Shown here: piece by piece, positions 1-6,243 of the stretch | How the letters are laid out: every line of letters begins with the position of its first letter | Position numbering within the stretch: position 1 is the stretch's first letter | Source: an uncultured Oribacterium sp. | GTDB taxonomy: Bacteria; Bacillota; Clostridia; Lachnospirales; Lachnospiraceae | Direction of reading: 5' to 3' | NCBI GenBank assembly: GCA_938030845.1 | Contig: CALHIC010000327.1 | Location: 1 to 8,630, forward strand | DNA length: 8,630 nt | Translations under genes and position numbers: made by a program | Notes under the pieces: generated by a model | The model's database searches: none | Told to the model about the DNA's origin: nothing | What the model saw: only the letters and a program-made list of their open reading frames with translations

Positions 1-337
1 TATAAGCAATTGTATCATTTATAAATATATCTCTATAGGCATTAGGATGTAGTTCAACAAAAAAGCCTGAAATGAACACATATAGAAAAGCTAATATAAT
101 AAAAACCAAGTACGGAATTAAACAATTAAATATTGTATTTTTAAAATCAATATCTGCTACAATGCCAATAATAATGGAACCAATTAAAGTTAATACTGCC
201 CTATCCAAAATATGAAAGTAGGTATCGTTTGTATTACCCATTAGCAAATTTATTATGCAACCCGCTATTGTGGCAACCGTAAAAATAGAACAAAATAATA
301 TTGCTATATTTTTTAATAACCTACAAGTAATTTTCAT
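1..337 (-). CDS. Small multi-pass membrane protein, C-terminus beyond window (DUF6608-like, tentative)
   Basis: An open frame runs on the minus strand from ATG at 337-335 to the window edge without a stop, giving 112 visible residues. The start is supported by a purine-rich site (AGGGTAGAG) just upstream. The protein is strongly hydrophobic, with probable membrane segments at about residues 11-33, 47-62 and 73-93. A short charged first segment (MKITCRLLKN) is followed by TM1. After TM3 comes a conserved-looking polar motif, ELHPNAYRDIF, at 95-105. From memory this layout resembles small Firmicute membrane proteins labelled DUF6608; I cannot confirm that here, and no biochemical role is known to me. 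The first 360 bases of the window are only about 27% G+C (hand count), against 50-57% in two lines of guaA, so the gene may be of different origin. It follows guaA in the same direction, but a hairpin lies between them. That the frame is coding is fairly sure; the family is a guess. Confidence 0.7.
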   Translation of the reverse strand, partial: MKITCRLLKNIAILFCSIFTVATIAGCIINLLMGNTNDTYFHILDRAVLTLIGSIIIGIVADIDFKNTIFNCLIPYLVFIILAFLYVFISGFFVELHPNAYRDIFINDTIAY

Positions 338-361
338 AACACTCTACCCTATCTATTAAGC

Positions 362-391
362 AAAGCCTCCCAGCAAAAGATGGAAGGCTTT
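362..391 (-). terminator. Hairpin after guaA, probable intrinsic terminator
   Basis: Read on the minus strand, AAAGCCTTCC (391-382) pairs with GGGAGGCTTT (371-362) over ten consecutive positions, nine Watson-Crick pairs and one U-G wobble, around a 10-nt loop. On the plus strand the same position is a C-A mismatch, so the structure fits minus-strand RNA better. It lies about 155 nt after the guaA stop. The following sequence (GCTTAATAG) is only moderately T-rich, which is weak for an intrinsic terminator. It also ends only 24 nt before the membrane-protein start, so it could instead sit in that gene's leader and act as an attenuator. Confidence 0.55.
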
Positions 392-479
392 CTAAACTAT
401 TTACCTAAATTCAACAACTCCCTTTTAGACCTATTTTTTCTTGCTTTTAATATCAAAACAGTATCATTTAGAAAATTTC

Positions 480-488
480 ACTATATCA
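480..488 (-). promoter_or_regulatory. Possible extended -10 promoter for the membrane-protein gene
   Basis: On the minus strand the sequence TGATATAGT matches an extended -10 element (TGn followed by TATAGT, five of six to consensus). No good -35 box stands 16-18 nt upstream; TTGAAA is present but about 23 nt away. If used, transcription would start near 473 and give a leader of roughly 135 nt containing the 362-391 hairpin. The region is AT-rich, so chance matches are expected. Confidence 0.3.
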
Positions 489-545
489 AAATCGCTCTAA
501 CCCTTTATTTTCAAGCGTTTTATGACAGCAACTTATTTGCTTCCA

Positions 546-2087
546 TCATTCCATCTCAATCGTTCCTGGTGGCTTAGAAGTCAGATCATAGAACACCCTG
601 TTCACGCCCTTGACCTCATTCACGATTCGATTCATCACTCTCTGGAGTACGCTAAAGGGGATATCCGCGCATTCCGCAGTCATAAAGTCATCGGTAATTA
701 CCGCACGAAGAGCCACCGCATAGTCATAGGTACGGAAGTCTCCCATAACGCCCACGGATCGCATATTGGTGAGGGCGGCAAAGTACTGGCTGTAGGAACG
801 GGAAAGTCCCGCCTTCTCGATTTCTTCACGGTAAATGAAGTCCGCATCCTGTACCATGCGAACCTTCTCAGGCGTTACCTCTCCGATGATTCTTACCCCA
901 AGTCCCGGTCCCGGGAAGGGCTGACGATAAACCAAATGCTCCGGAAGGCCAAGCTCCAGTCCTACCTTACGCACCTCGTCCTTAAAGAGCAGGCGCAGAG
1001 GCTCAACAATTTCCTTAAAGGAAATGTTCTTGGGAAGTCCGCCCACATTGTGGTGGGACTTGATTACTGCGCCCTTTCCAAGGCCGGATTCCACCACATC
1101 TGCGTAAATGGTTCCTTGGGCAAGAAAGTCCACTGCTCCGATTTTATTGGCTTCTCTTTCAAAGATACGGATAAACTGCTCTCCGATAATCTTTCTCTTC
1201 TTCTCCGGATCTTCCACCCTGGCTAATTTCTCAAAATACTCTTCTCCCGCATTGACACGGACGAAGTTCAACTCGAAATCTCCCTTCTCTCCGAAGATTT
1301 CCTCCACCTGATCACCTTCATTTTTCCGAAGAAGACCGTGATCCACGAACACGCAGTACAGCTGCTTTCCAATGGCTCTGGAAAGAAGCCCTGCTGCAAC
1401 AGAGCTGTCCACACCGCCGGAAAGGGCTAAAAGCACCTTGCCGGAACCGATTTTATTTTTCAAAAGGGAAACCTGCTCCTCTACGAAAGAAGCCATCTTC
1501 CAGTCTCCGGTACATTTGCAGACGTCATAGAGAAAATGATGAATCATCTTCTGTCCTTCCACGCTATGCTGTACCTCCGGGTGGAACTGCACCGCATAAA
1601 TCTGTCTCTTCCCATCTTCCATTCCCGCAACAGGACAATGCTCGGTATGGGCAGTAATTGTAAAGCCCTCCGGCACCTTGGCAATATAGTCGGTGTGGGA
1701 CATGAAAACGGTGGTCTCTTCCGAAACATCGGAGAAAAGCACGGAGGACTTCTCCACATGGGTTTCCGTCTTTCCATATTCGCTGACAGGGGCGGTAGCC
1801 ACCTCTCCTCCAAGCTCATAGGCAATGAGCTGTGCTCCATAGCAGAAGCCGAAAATGGGGATGCCCAGCTCGAAAATTTCCTTTCCGATATGCTGGCTTT
1901 CCTCCTTGTACACGGACTGAGGTCCTCCGGTGAAGATAATTCCCTTGGGACTTAATTCTTTTATCTTCTCTATGCCAATGTCGGAACTGTAAACCTCTGC
2001 ATAAACCCCTTCGTCTCTTACTCTCCGGGCAATCAACTGGTTGTACTGTCCACCAAAATCCAATACGAGAATCCGCTCATGATTCAT
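546..2087 (-). CDS. guaA: GMP synthase (glutamine-hydrolysing)
   Basis: Cytosolic enzyme of de novo purine synthesis: it converts XMP, ATP and glutamine to GMP. The 513 residues match the usual family length. An N-terminal class I glutamine amidotransferase domain (about 1-190) has the nucleophile Cys82 in FGFCYGAQ and the His169/Glu171 pair in VQFHPEV. The ATP-pyrophosphatase domain follows, with the PP-loop LSGGVDSS at 222-229 and [11 protein letters not shown] at 324-334. The C-terminal dimerisation/XMP-binding domain contains [12 protein letters not shown] (388-399) and ends in KPPGTIEME. The family usually ends IEWE, so Met replaces a conserved Trp at 512. The start is supported by AAAAGGGGAAAG upstream. 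It lies downstream of addA in the same direction but has its own promoter at 2169-2198, so it is probably an independent unit ending at the 362-391 hairpin. No guanine riboswitch is visible ahead of it. Identification is secure. Confidence 0.98.
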   Translation of the reverse strand: MNHERILVLDFGGQYNQLIARRVRDEGVYAEVYSSDIGIEKIKELSPKGIIFTGGPQSVYKEESQHIGKEIFELGIPIFGFCYGAQLIAYELGGEVATAPVSEYGKTETHVEKSSVLFSDVSEETTVFMSHTDYIAKVPEGFTITAHTEHCPVAGMEDGKRQIYAVQFHPEVQHSVEGQKMIHHFLYDVCKCTGDWKMASFVEEQVSLLKNKIGSGKVLLALSGGVDSSVAAGLLSRAIGKQLYCVFVDHGLLRKNEGDQVEEIFGEKGDFELNFVRVNAGEEYFEKLARVEDPEKKRKIIGEQFIRIFEREANKIGAVDFLAQGTIYADVVESGLGKGAVIKSHHNVGGLPKNISFKEIVEPLRLLFKDEVRKVGLELGLPEHLVYRQPFPGPGLGVRIIGEVTPEKVRMVQDADFIYREEIEKAGLSRSYSQYFAALTNMRSVGVMGDFRTYDYAVALRAVITDDFMTAECADIPFSVLQRVMNRIVNEVKGVNRVFYDLTSKPPGTIEME

Positions 2088-2139
2088 TTTTCTTTCCCCT
2101 TTTCTTCAGTTCGTCCAATGGCAACAAGATAGATAAACT

Positions 2140-2154
2140 GCCTTTTTAAAAGGC
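2140..2154 (-). promoter_or_regulatory. Short inverted repeat in the guaA leader
   Basis: The sequence GCCTTTTAAAAAGGC (minus strand) is a near-perfect palindrome in the predicted 5' untranslated region of guaA, just after the expected transcription start. As RNA it would form only a short hairpin with a 5-bp stem. As DNA it could be an operator. No known regulator motif is recognised, and a chance AT-rich palindrome is possible. Confidence 0.25.
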
Positions 2155-2168
2155 TCACACAATTACTC

Positions 2169-2198
2169 ATTATAGTGCCTAGGAAAAGACTTATGCAA
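2169..2198 (-). promoter_or_regulatory. Sigma-A-like promoter of guaA
   Basis: On the minus strand a perfect -10 box TATAAT (2174-2169) lies 18 nt after a -35 box TTGCAT (2198-2193, four of six to TTGACA). Transcription would begin near 2162 and give a leader of about 75 nt before the guaA ATG. The leader is too short for a purine riboswitch, and none of its conserved loops is seen. The -35 box overlaps the worn far end of the 23-nt repeat array that follows addA. Confidence 0.7.
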
Positions 2199-2210
2199 GT
2201 CCTTCTTTAC

Positions 2211-2302
2211 CAAGCTTTATAAGTCTACTTTAACAAGCTTTTTAAGGCTGCTTCTCCAAGTTTTTTAAGACCACCTTGGCGCTCCTTACAAGTCCACTTC
2301 TT
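2211..2302 (-). repeat. Degenerate 23-nt tandem repeat, four units, spanning the addA stop
   Basis: Four adjoining 23-nt units start at 2211, 2234, 2257 and 2280 (plus coordinates). By hand count neighbours agree at 17/23, 15/23 and 12/23 positions, and units one and four at 14/23. A partial, shifted fifth copy may lie at about 2187-2210. On the minus strand the addA-proximal unit reads ...GTG GAC TTG TAA and the far unit ...GTA GAC TTA TAA, both giving Val-Asp-Leu-stop. The array therefore looks like a duplicated end of addA. Internal AAGCTT palindromes recur, but no hairpin followed by a T-run is present, so this is not a clear terminator. Confidence 0.65.
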
Positions 2303-5300
2303 CTCCCAAGGAGAAGGAATATAGGACTCTTCGTTTTACCTTTTTCCCTAAAATCTGCTCTAAGGCTTCGCTATATAAGTCGATTTGCTTTTGGTAACGA
2401 TTCCTTAGCTCTTCCCCGTCCTTCACCCGGTCGGTCTTATAGTCCACAAGGATAATGCCCTCTTCCTCCATAATAAAGGCATCGATGATACCTTGGAGGA
2501 TTACCTTTTCAACATTATCCCCCCCATCCTCCGGAAACAGCTTTTCATACTCCACTTCCTGCATAAAATGCTGTTCCCGATAAAGGGTATTCTCCTTATA
2601 GGCTTTGGCAAAAAGCTGTCCTAAGGGAGAGGCCAGGAAGTTCTGAAGTTTCTCTTGATTCAGTAAGCCATATTCCTCCGGAGAGAGAAAGTCGGATAAC
2701 TGGGAAATATCCTTGGAATAATCGTAAAAGGCTAAGGCATGGTGATAGCTGTCTCCTATTGCCGCACCGATATTTTTCCCCTCTGCTTTCATTTTCTGAA
2801 TTAAAGGGCTATCGGGCTTTTCTTTGGCCTGCTGCTTTGTTTCAGTATTACCTTCGCCATTATCTTTTGTACTATGCTCTTGGCTTTCAAGCCCTTCAGC
2901 AATCTCTTCTACTTTATCTATCTTCTCCTCATCCCATTCCGGGGCAACCGCCCTTCCTTCCTGCCCGGTTTCAGAAAGCGCCTCTCCATGCTCCTCCATG
3001 GCCTTCATTTTCAGTAAAGATACGGAGTACTTGGGACTTCTATGGGTACTCTTCTCAAAGGGATAGACATAGGAAAAATGCTCTTCCATAAGCTTTTCCG
3101 CCTCTGTCTTTTCCCGCGCCGTTCCCAGGAACTCGTAGAGCTTTTTCTCAAGGGAAATGGCTTCTCCCATGGCTTTTCCTTCATTTTCCTCCAAATCCTC
3201 TTTAGAAATAAAACGAAGGGCGATTTCTTCGGTCTTGGTACTTTCAAAGAAGCTTCGGGAATAGGCCATTAAAATCCAGGCAAGATAAGAAGTCGCTCCT
3301 CGGATATCTTCAAGAGACAGCCGTTCTTGCACCGGGAATTTCTTCATTAAATCCTCTTCATTTTTACAAACGCCGGTGAGAATCAGCTTTTCCTCTGCTC
3401 TGGTCATGGCAACATAAAGCACCCGAAGTTCTTCCCCAAGGCTCTCCCGCTCCCCCTTTTCCTTAATGGCGATTTTGTGGAGGGAAGGGTACTTTATTCT
3501 TGTCTCCAAATCCAAGTAATCGGCGGCAAGCCCTAGCTCTGAATCCATTAGCATTTTCGCCTTGGAATCCATCTTGTTGAAGGTCTTATGCAGCTGGGAA
3601 AGGAAGACCACCTTAAACTGCAGTCCCTTGGAGTGGTGAATGGACATAATCCGAAGCAGGTCGTCCTTTTCCGAGAACACCGTTGCCTCTCCCTGATCCT
3701 GCTCCTGCTTTTTCACCTTTTCAATGTAACGGATAAAATGGAATAGGCCGCTGTAGCTTCCCTTTTCAAACTGCTTGGCATCCTCTAAGAGCTGGTCCAG
3801 ATTGGCCTGTCGTTTCTCTCCCAAGGGCAGTGCCCGCACATAGTTATAGTAATCCGTCTCTTCATAGATCAAGGTCAGTAAGGAGTGAAGCCGTAAGGAA
3901 CGGGATAGTCTACGGTAGCGTTCCAGTTTATTTTGGAAATTCTGCCATTTTTCTTCCAGCCCGGGGGCCAATGCTTTTTCTGCCTGTAAGGATAGATTTA
4001 CCGCATTTTCCTTGCTCTTATCATAGGGCTTTTCGTATAGGCTACCCTTCACCATCACAATCTGCCCCAGATCCTCGTCCGTAAAGGAAAATAAGGGGGA
4101 GCGTAGTACTGCTGCCATGGGGATATCCTGTCTTGGATTGTCAATGATGGCAAGGAAGGAAAGAATGGTTTCCACCTCCACCGCAGAATAATAGCCGGTT
4201 TTTAGCTCCGCGTAGGCAGGGATGCCTTCCTTTCCGAAGATATCCACCATTTCTCTGGAAACGCTGTGGGGAGAACGAAGGAGAATCACCATGTCCTTAT
4301 AGGCATAGCCCTTTTCCAAAAGCTCACGAACCTTAGCCGCAATCATCTTACATTCCAGCTCTAACTTACTGAGAGATTTACCGGAGGCGCTAGTGGAGGC
4401 GCTATTACCATCGTCTCCTTTACTATCTTCTTTATTATCTTCTCCATCGCCCTCATCTTCCCCTGTAGAGGCAGTTTTTTCCAACTCTAAGAGAAGCAGT
4501 TCCGTTTGATCCCGTCTCTGCTTGCCTGTAATTGGAGCCTCGCCCTCTGACTTTTCTTTATGCTCTTCGCCACTTTGAGATTTATCTTCTTCGCCTTGAT
4601 TCTCTCCTACATTCTTTTCCGGCTTTTTCTCTTGCTCTAACTCTTCGCCACTATGCTCTTTAACCTGCTCTTCTTTCTTTACCTTCCCCAGGAATAGACT
4701 ATTCTCGAAATCATATTCGATTCCCCCGAAGTCTTTTTTCATAATCTTAAAGAACAGGGTATTTACCGCGGAAAGTACTCCTTCATCGGAACGGAAGTTC
4801 TTCCGAAGGAAGATCTTGGGATAGCCTTCATCATGGTATTTTTCCAGGAATAGCTCCGGTCTTGCCATACGGAATCGGTAAATGCTTTGCTTTACATCCC
4901 CCACCTGAAAGACATTGGGCTTTCCGAATCGCTCCTGAGATAGAGCCCGAACAATATATTCCTGCACAAGGTTTGAGTCCTGATACTCATCTACCAGGAT
5001 TTCCCGATAGGACTTAGCCAGCTCATCAGCCAAGGCACTATACTGACCATCCTGATACAATAGCTTCAACGCAAAATGCTCCAAATCCGAAAAGTCCAGC
5101 ACCGCCCTTTCTTCCTTTTCCTTTTGATAGCGCTCTAAGAAGTGAAGGCAAAGTCGCACAAGCTCCATGATTCGCTTCTGTCCCTTCTCCTCCACTTCCT
5201 CTTCCAGCTCTGTTGGAAGCAGCCTGTAGTTCTCCTGCCAGGTCTTCAGCGTCTTCTTTCCTCTTTCCCGAAGGGACTTTACCAATTCTTTTCCCTCGGA

Positions 5301-6131
5301 CTTAGTGCTCTTTAGGCGACCAAAGTTTAGACTCTCCAGTCCTCTAACCAAGTCTTCCAGATTCTCCGCATTTGCAAGGGCAAGGCACTGATCCCTTTCT
5401 TCTAAAATCCGCTCTTCATATTCTATAGGGCCGTTTGGCTCCCGGCATAGGTCTAGGGCGTCTTCATAGAGGAAAGAAAGATTTTTAAGCCTGCTCTTCA
5501 TATCTTCGTAGAGATCCTTTTCCCATTTTGCCCTACGAGAATGGGCGTCTTCCTCTAAAAGCCCCTGCAAATAAGCCTTGGGAAAGGGCATGGCACTGGC
5601 CAGGTTATAAAGCTTAAGAATCAGCTCCTCTATGCCCTTGTCCTTCTTTCCCATGGAAAACTGATCCACAAAGGTCAGGAAAGCTTCTTCCTTCTTTTCG
5701 TACTCCTCCTCCAGAAGCTCCTCTAAAATATCCGATTGGAGCAGGGACATTTCCCCGGTATCTCCAATCCGAAAATGGGCGTCTATAGAGAGGCCTGCAT
5801 AATTTTCCTCGATAAGTCGCTTACAAAAGGCGTGAATGGTGCTGATATTTGCGGTAGGAAGCAGGGCGATTTCCCGAAGAATCCGCTTGTCATAGCCCTT
5901 TTGCAAATGCTCTTCCAAGCGTTTTTTGATTCTTTCCTTCATTTCCTCCGCCGCAGCCTCGGTAAAGGTCATCAAAACCAAAGAGGAAAGGGAAGCATTT
6001 TCCTCTAAAATAAGGGACAGCACATGTTCCACCAGCACTGCCGTCTTTCCGGAACCTGCCGCCGCAGAGACCAGCAGATTTCCTTCTCTATGGGCGATTA
6101 CCGCCTTTTGCTCTTCCGTCCACAATGCCAT
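2286..6131 (-). CDS. addA: ATP-dependent helicase/nuclease subunit A (AddA)
   Basis: The motor and nuclease subunit of the AddAB complex, which unwinds and resects double-strand breaks and loads RecA. Length is 1281 residues, slightly long for the family (B. subtilis AddA is about 1230). UvrD/Rep superfamily 1 motifs run in order: Q motif WTEEQKAVI (4-12), Walker A AAAGSGKT (23-30), Ia MTFTEAAAEEMK (54-65), Ib STIHAFC (97-103), Walker B LVDEYQDSN (379-387), III FQVGDVKQSIYRFR (408-421), IV LRKNFRS (442-448), V MSIHHSKGLQF (829-839) and VI LYVAMTRAEEK (905-915). The C-terminal PD-(D/E)XK nuclease shows His1130, Asp1217 (QGIIDAF), Asp1230 and Lys1232 (VDYKTD) and QIDLY (1249-1253), so both activities look intact. 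Two charged low-complexity linkers (484-586, 1046-1108) are unusual. The start has AAAGGG seven nt upstream and lies 83 nt after addB, with which it is presumably co-transcribed. Its stop falls in a tandem repeat. Confidence 0.97.
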   Translation of the reverse strand: MALWTEEQKAVIAHREGNLLVSAAAGSGKTAVLVEHVLSLILEENASLSSLVLMTFTEAAAEEMKERIKKRLEEHLQKGYDKRILREIALLPTANISTIHAFCKRLIEENYAGLSIDAHFRIGDTGEMSLLQSDILEELLEEEYEKKEEAFLTFVDQFSMGKKDKGIEELILKLYNLASAMPFPKAYLQGLLEEDAHSRRAKWEKDLYEDMKSRLKNLSFLYEDALDLCREPNGPIEYEERILEERDQCLALANAENLEDLVRGLESLNFGRLKSTKSEGKELVKSLRERGKKTLKTWQENYRLLPTELEEEVEEKGQKRIMELVRLCLHFLERYQKEKEERAVLDFSDLEHFALKLLYQDGQYSALADELAKSYREILVDEYQDSNLVQEYIVRALSQERFGKPNVFQVGDVKQSIYRFRMARPELFLEKYHDEGYPKIFLRKNFRSDEGVLSAVNTLFFKIMKKDFGGIEYDFENSLFLGKVKKEEQVKEHSGEELEQEKKPEKNVGENQGEEDKSQSGEEHKEKSEGEAPITGKQRRDQTELLLLELEKTASTGEDEGDGEDNKEDSKGDDGNSASTSASGKSLSKLELECKMIAAKVRELLEKGYAYKDMVILLRSPHSVSREMVDIFGKEGIPAYAELKTGYYSAVEVETILSFLAIIDNPRQDIPMAAVLRSPLFSFTDEDLGQIVMVKGSLYEKPYDKSKENAVNLSLQAEKALAPGLEEKWQNFQNKLERYRRLSRSLRLHSLLTLIYEETDYYNYVRALPLGEKRQANLDQLLEDAKQFEKGSYSGLFHFIRYIEKVKKQEQDQGEATVFSEKDDLLRIMSIHHSKGLQFKVVFLSQLHKTFNKMDSKAKMLMDSELGLAADYLDLETRIKYPSLHKIAIKEKGERESLGEELRVLYVAMTRAEEKLILTGVCKNEEDLMKKFPVQERLSLEDIRGATSYLAWILMAYSRSFFESTKTEEIALRFISKEDLEENEGKAMGEAISLEKKLYEFLGTAREKTEAEKLMEEHFSYVYPFEKSTHRSPKYSVSLLKMKAMEEHGEALSETGQEGRAVAPEWDEEKIDKVEEIAEGLESQEHSTKDNGEGNTETKQQAKEKPDSPLIQKMKAEGKNIGAAIGDSYHHALAFYDYSKDISQLSDFLSPEEYGLLNQEKLQNFLASPLGQLFAKAYKENTLYREQHFMQEVEYEKLFPEDGGDNVEKVILQGIIDAFIMEEEGIILVDYKTDRVKDGEELRNRYQKQIDLYSEALEQILGKKVKRRVLYSFSLGEEVDL
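2808..2996 (-). other. Charged linker before the AddA nuclease domain
   Basis: Residues about 1046-1108 of AddA are rich in Glu, Lys, Gln, Thr, Asn and Gly and poor in hydrophobics, so they are probably disordered. They separate the helicase part from the nuclease, whose first motif (GDSYHHAL, 1126-1133) follows after a short helical stretch. A flexible tether here is normal for AddA; its length and low complexity are the only noteworthy points. The boundaries are approximate. Confidence 0.6.
4374..4682 (-). other. Acidic low-complexity insertion in AddA with in-frame microrepeats
   Basis: Residues about 484-586 of AddA lie between helicase motif IV and the next folded segment (ELECKMIAAKVRELLEKGY). 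They consist mostly of Glu, Lys, Asp, Gly, Ser and Gln, for example EEDKSQSGEEHKEKSEGE (514-531) and GEDEGDGEDNKEDSKGDD (557-574). Only a short hydrophobic patch (LLLLELE) interrupts them. The DNA carries direct repeats: GGAGGCGCTA at 4383-4392 and again at 4395-4404 (a 12-nt, four-codon period giving Ser-Ala-Ser twice), and CTCTTCGCCACT at 4563-4574 and 4641-4652. This suggests growth by slippage. Standard AddA proteins have a shorter linker here as far as I recall. Confidence 0.7.
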
Positions 6132-6172
6132 TTTACTGCCCTTTCTTTCGATACTTTCACCGGTAATACCAT
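6098..6172 (-). other. 24-codon overlapping frame with a duplicated addA-type start (possible uORF)
   Basis: In the middle 41-nt repeat unit an ATG at 6172-6170 follows the same AAAGGG site at the same 7-nt spacing as the real addA start. It opens a frame of 24 codons (beginning MVLPVKVSKERAV) that reads past the addA ATG in another frame and stops at TAA 6100-6098, 31 nt into addA. It resembles no known peptide and is better seen as a decoy or coupling start than as a functional protein. That translation begins here is inferred from the ribosome binding site alone. Confidence 0.35.
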
Positions 6173-6243
6173 CCTACTGCCCTTTCTTTCGATACTTCCA
6201 ATCACAATGCTATCTTACGACTCTTTATTTTGATACTTCTCTA
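6121..6243 (-). repeat. Three-copy 41-nt tandem repeat across the addB-addA junction
   Basis: Units occupy 6121-6161, 6162-6202 and 6203-6243. By hand count unit 1 matches unit 2 at 32/41 and unit 3 at 29/41 positions; units 2 and 3 match at 26/41. A 23-nt block (6134-6156 and 6175-6197) is identical in the first two. On the minus strand each unit reads AAG TAT ... seven codons ... stop, then one base, then ATG or ATA. Thus unit 3 encodes the true addB end KYQNKES-stop, and units 2 and 1 encode KYRKKGQ-stop in the same phase. Unit 1 provides the real addA ribosome binding site and ATG, unit 2 a second intact copy, and unit 3 a decayed one (ATA). The probable ancestor is a single TAA-A-ATG junction. 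There are no spacers, so this is not a CRISPR array. Confidence 0.85.

Noticed and set aside
522..1226. A 234-codon plus-strand open frame opposite guaA, and similar plus-strand frames opposite addA and addB
   Set aside because: They mirror strongly conserved minus-strand genes, resemble no protein family, and lack convincing ribosome binding sites or their own promoters.
2088..2285. Guanine riboswitch ahead of guaA
   Set aside because: Such riboswitches are common before Firmicute purine genes, but the predicted leader is only about 75 nt and none of the conserved junction or loop sequences is visible.
2211..2285. Intrinsic terminator after addA
   Set aside because: Only short pairings such as CCAAG/CTTGG with a 14-nt loop and AAGCTT palindromes are present, without a following T-run. 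Readthrough into guaA cannot be excluded.
6121..6243. CRISPR array
   Set aside because: The 41-nt units directly abut without unique spacers, diverge from one another, and contain a gene end and a gene start.
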